DNA from: Eubacteriaceae bacterium Marseille-Q4139
GTDB taxonomy: Bacteria; Bacillota; Clostridia; Lachnospirales; Lachnospiraceae
Assembly: GCA_018223415.1 (NCBI GenBank)
Contig: JAGTTQ010000002.1
Coordinates: 1 to 5,660 of the forward strand
Length of the DNA stretch: 5,660 nt
Direction: 5' to 3'
The notes beneath the pieces were generated by a model. The model was not told the DNA's origin and did not search any database. It saw only the letters and a program-made list of their open reading frames with translations. How positions within the stretch are numbered: the stretch's first letter is position 1; every line of letters begins with the position of its first letter. Positions 5,000-5,660 of the stretch are shown here, piece after piece. A program made the translations under genes and the position numbers.

Positions 5000-5068
5000 T
5001 CCCGAAATGGTTGTGCCTATAAAATCACCCGTCCCTTTCCTTCAAAAAGCCTATATCCTACTACTCCT

Positions 5069-5097
5069 ATTTTACCATAACTGGCAACAGGCCACAA
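5069..5097 (-). promoter_or_regulatory. Extended -10 promoter for the relaxase gene
   Basis: Minus strand: -35 TTGTGG at 5092-5097, 17-bp spacer, -10 TAAAAT at 5069-5074 preceded by TGG, which makes an extended -10. It lies between the oriT candidate and the relaxase, so relaxase bound at oriT could repress it, as in other MobV systems. The weak -35 makes the call moderate. Confidence 0.5.
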
Positions 5098-5104
5098 CCT
5101 CTTT

Positions 5105-5187
5105 GTTACTTTCTTGTGAGAAAGTAACGCAAAAGCACTTTCACACCGCCGCCCCGTTTGGGCTGGCAGTATGAAAGTGCTTTTGCG
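5105..5187. other. Putative oriT: two inverted repeats upstream of the relaxase gene
   Basis: The first hairpin is GTTACTTTCT-TGTG-AGAAAGTAAC (5105-5128, 10-bp stem, 4-nt loop). Sharing base 5128, a 16-bp perfect inverted repeat follows, CGCAAAAGCACTTTCA (5128-5143) with its complement at 5172-5187, enclosing 28 nt that are themselves partly self-complementary. The ACTTTC/GAAAGT core occurs in all four arms, so alternative pairings are possible. MobV origins of transfer are inverted-repeat sites just upstream of the mob gene, often with ACTTT/AAAGT arms as in pMV158. Location and architecture fit, but the nick site cannot be assigned from sequence alone. Confidence 0.6.
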
Positions 5188-5209
5188 CCCTGCCGGGGGC
5201 TAAATATCC

Positions 5210-5458
5210 TTATTGAATATGTGCCTCTCTTTCTCGTTTTTCTAAAATCGTTTGCGGTATTTCAGCAAATCTTTTCAGAACATAATCCCTTCCCTTTTCT
5301 CCTTTCCACTTGTGCCAAAACCAAAGGACACTACAACAAAGCATAATTACCGCTATCATCAAAGCATAGTCAAACCCTGTCTTATTCAGAATCATATAAC
5401 TTAAAAGCGTGGCACCAACTATACCAATTCCAGATACGCCAAGAGTTAATCTAAGCAC
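5210..5458 (-). CDS. Small two-helix membrane protein, 5' end uncertain
   Basis: From a GTG at 5456-5458 the frame encodes 82 aa with two hydrophobic helices (about 4-24, SGIGIVGATLLSYMIL, and 30-49, ALMIAVIMLCCSVLWF) and a charged C-terminal tail (KWKGEKGRDYVLKRF then E/K/R-rich), presumably cytoplasmic. The GTG has no good ribosome binding site. The same frame stays open upstream to a stop at 5618 and reads protein-like (for example GKQLGFNSENWENYFLEL), yet contains no ATG, GTG or TTG, so the gene may be truncated, frameshifted or mis-started. An ATG at 5569-5571 in another frame stops after 10 codons. I do not recognise the family. Base composition is clearly more AT-rich than the relaxase, suggesting cargo or flanking DNA rather than backbone. 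Confidence 0.55.
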   Translation of the reverse strand: MLRLTLGVSGIGIVGATLLSYMILNKTGFDYALMIAVIMLCCSVLWFWHKWKGEKGRDYVLKRFAEIPQTILEKREREAHIQ

Positions 5459-5572
5459 TTTTTTCTGCGATAACTCTAAGAAATAATTCTCCCATTTCTC
5501 AGAATTAAACCCAAGCTGCTTTCCTTTTATCCAAAAGGCTATGTCACAACAAACAGTTGATAAATAGCCATT

Positions 5573-5604
5573 TTTATAGGGGAGTATCAGAACTCCCCTA
5601 TAAA
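5573..5604. repeat. 13-bp perfect inverted repeat, possible terminator
   Basis: TTTATAGGGGAGT (5573-5585) and ACTCCCCTATAAA (5592-5604) pair perfectly around a 6-nt loop. It starts 13 nt after the stop of the gene fragment at the right edge, so it may terminate that transcript, but neither strand has a clear T run after the stem. It could equally be a protein-binding palindrome or an element boundary. Confidence 0.65.
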
Positions 5605-5617
5605 CTGTTATTTGCAG

Positions 5618-5660
5618 TTATCTATACTCATTTGGAATTTCGATATGAAGTGTCTCACAC
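5618..5660 (-). CDS. C-terminal end of an unidentified gene entering from the right edge (partial)
   Basis: One minus-strand frame reads ETLHIEIPNEYR followed by TAA (5618-5620), and a perfect inverted repeat begins 13 nt later, a normal arrangement for a gene end. The residues are too few to name a family. A second frame is also open here (stop at 5608-5610), so the choice of frame rests on the more protein-like composition and is not firm. Confidence 0.35.
   Translation of the reverse strand, partial: CETLHIEIPNEYR

Overview
The window reads as the backbone of a small mobilizable element, either a plasmid or an integrated mobilizable element, from a gut-type low-GC Gram-positive (Clostridia, Oscillospiraceae/Lachnospiraceae-like). 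The evidence is strong AAGGAGG-type ribosome binding sites, sigma-A promoters (TTGACA/TATAAT type), a MobV relaxase with the HxDEAxPHxH signature, and a plasmid-type primase. Host and family assignments rest on recognising protein motifs, not on a search. No integrase, recombinase, resistance gene, CRISPR array, tRNA or rRNA is visible. Every gene I support is on the minus strand, so the functional order runs from high to low coordinates.

Right end (5660 to 5200): an AT-rich tail with the apparent C-terminus of a gene entering from outside, a perfect 13-bp inverted repeat, and a small two-helix membrane protein whose open frame runs upstream of any usable start codon. Mobilization module (5187 to 3773): a compound inverted-repeat region that is the best oriT candidate, an extended -10 promoter, then the MobV relaxase. 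The relaxase frame is open upstream of its only canonical start, and an in-frame ATA there may be the real or a mutated start.

Replication module (3768 to 1820): a 12-bp-stem hairpin closes the relaxase gene. A TTGCAA-N17-TATAAT promoter overlaps that same hairpin and would drive a long leader of about 370 nt. The leader holds two identical 44-bp direct repeats, a 59-codon open frame with a good ribosome binding site, and a 17-bp perfect inverted repeat inside that frame. The leader frame stops 3 nt before a 509-aa AEP-type primase/replication protein with a C-terminal DNA-binding region. A terminator-like hairpin lies at 1707-1732.

Maintenance module (1634 to 224): one sigma-A promoter, with an inverted repeat running from beside its -35 box into its -10 box, precedes a tightly packed set: DinJ/RelB-type antitoxin, YafQ-type toxin with all catalytic residues, an 82-aa DUF5348-like protein, and a 179-aa helix-turn-helix/coiled-coil protein resembling the single-protein Par of staphylococcal pSK1. 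The last gene contains ten exact RTCAACC/GGTTGAY heptamers spread over 193 bp in both orientations and all three codon registers, which points to a DNA-level binding array (centromere-like or iteron-like). A 41-aa membrane microprotein follows, then a new promoter whose -35 box overlaps an eleventh heptamer, then the start of a gene leaving the left edge.

Together the layout is that of a self-maintaining, mobilizable replicon: conjugal transfer in trans (relaxase and oriT), replication (primase and leader), and stability (toxin-antitoxin plus putative segregation protein and its site array) in one co-oriented block.
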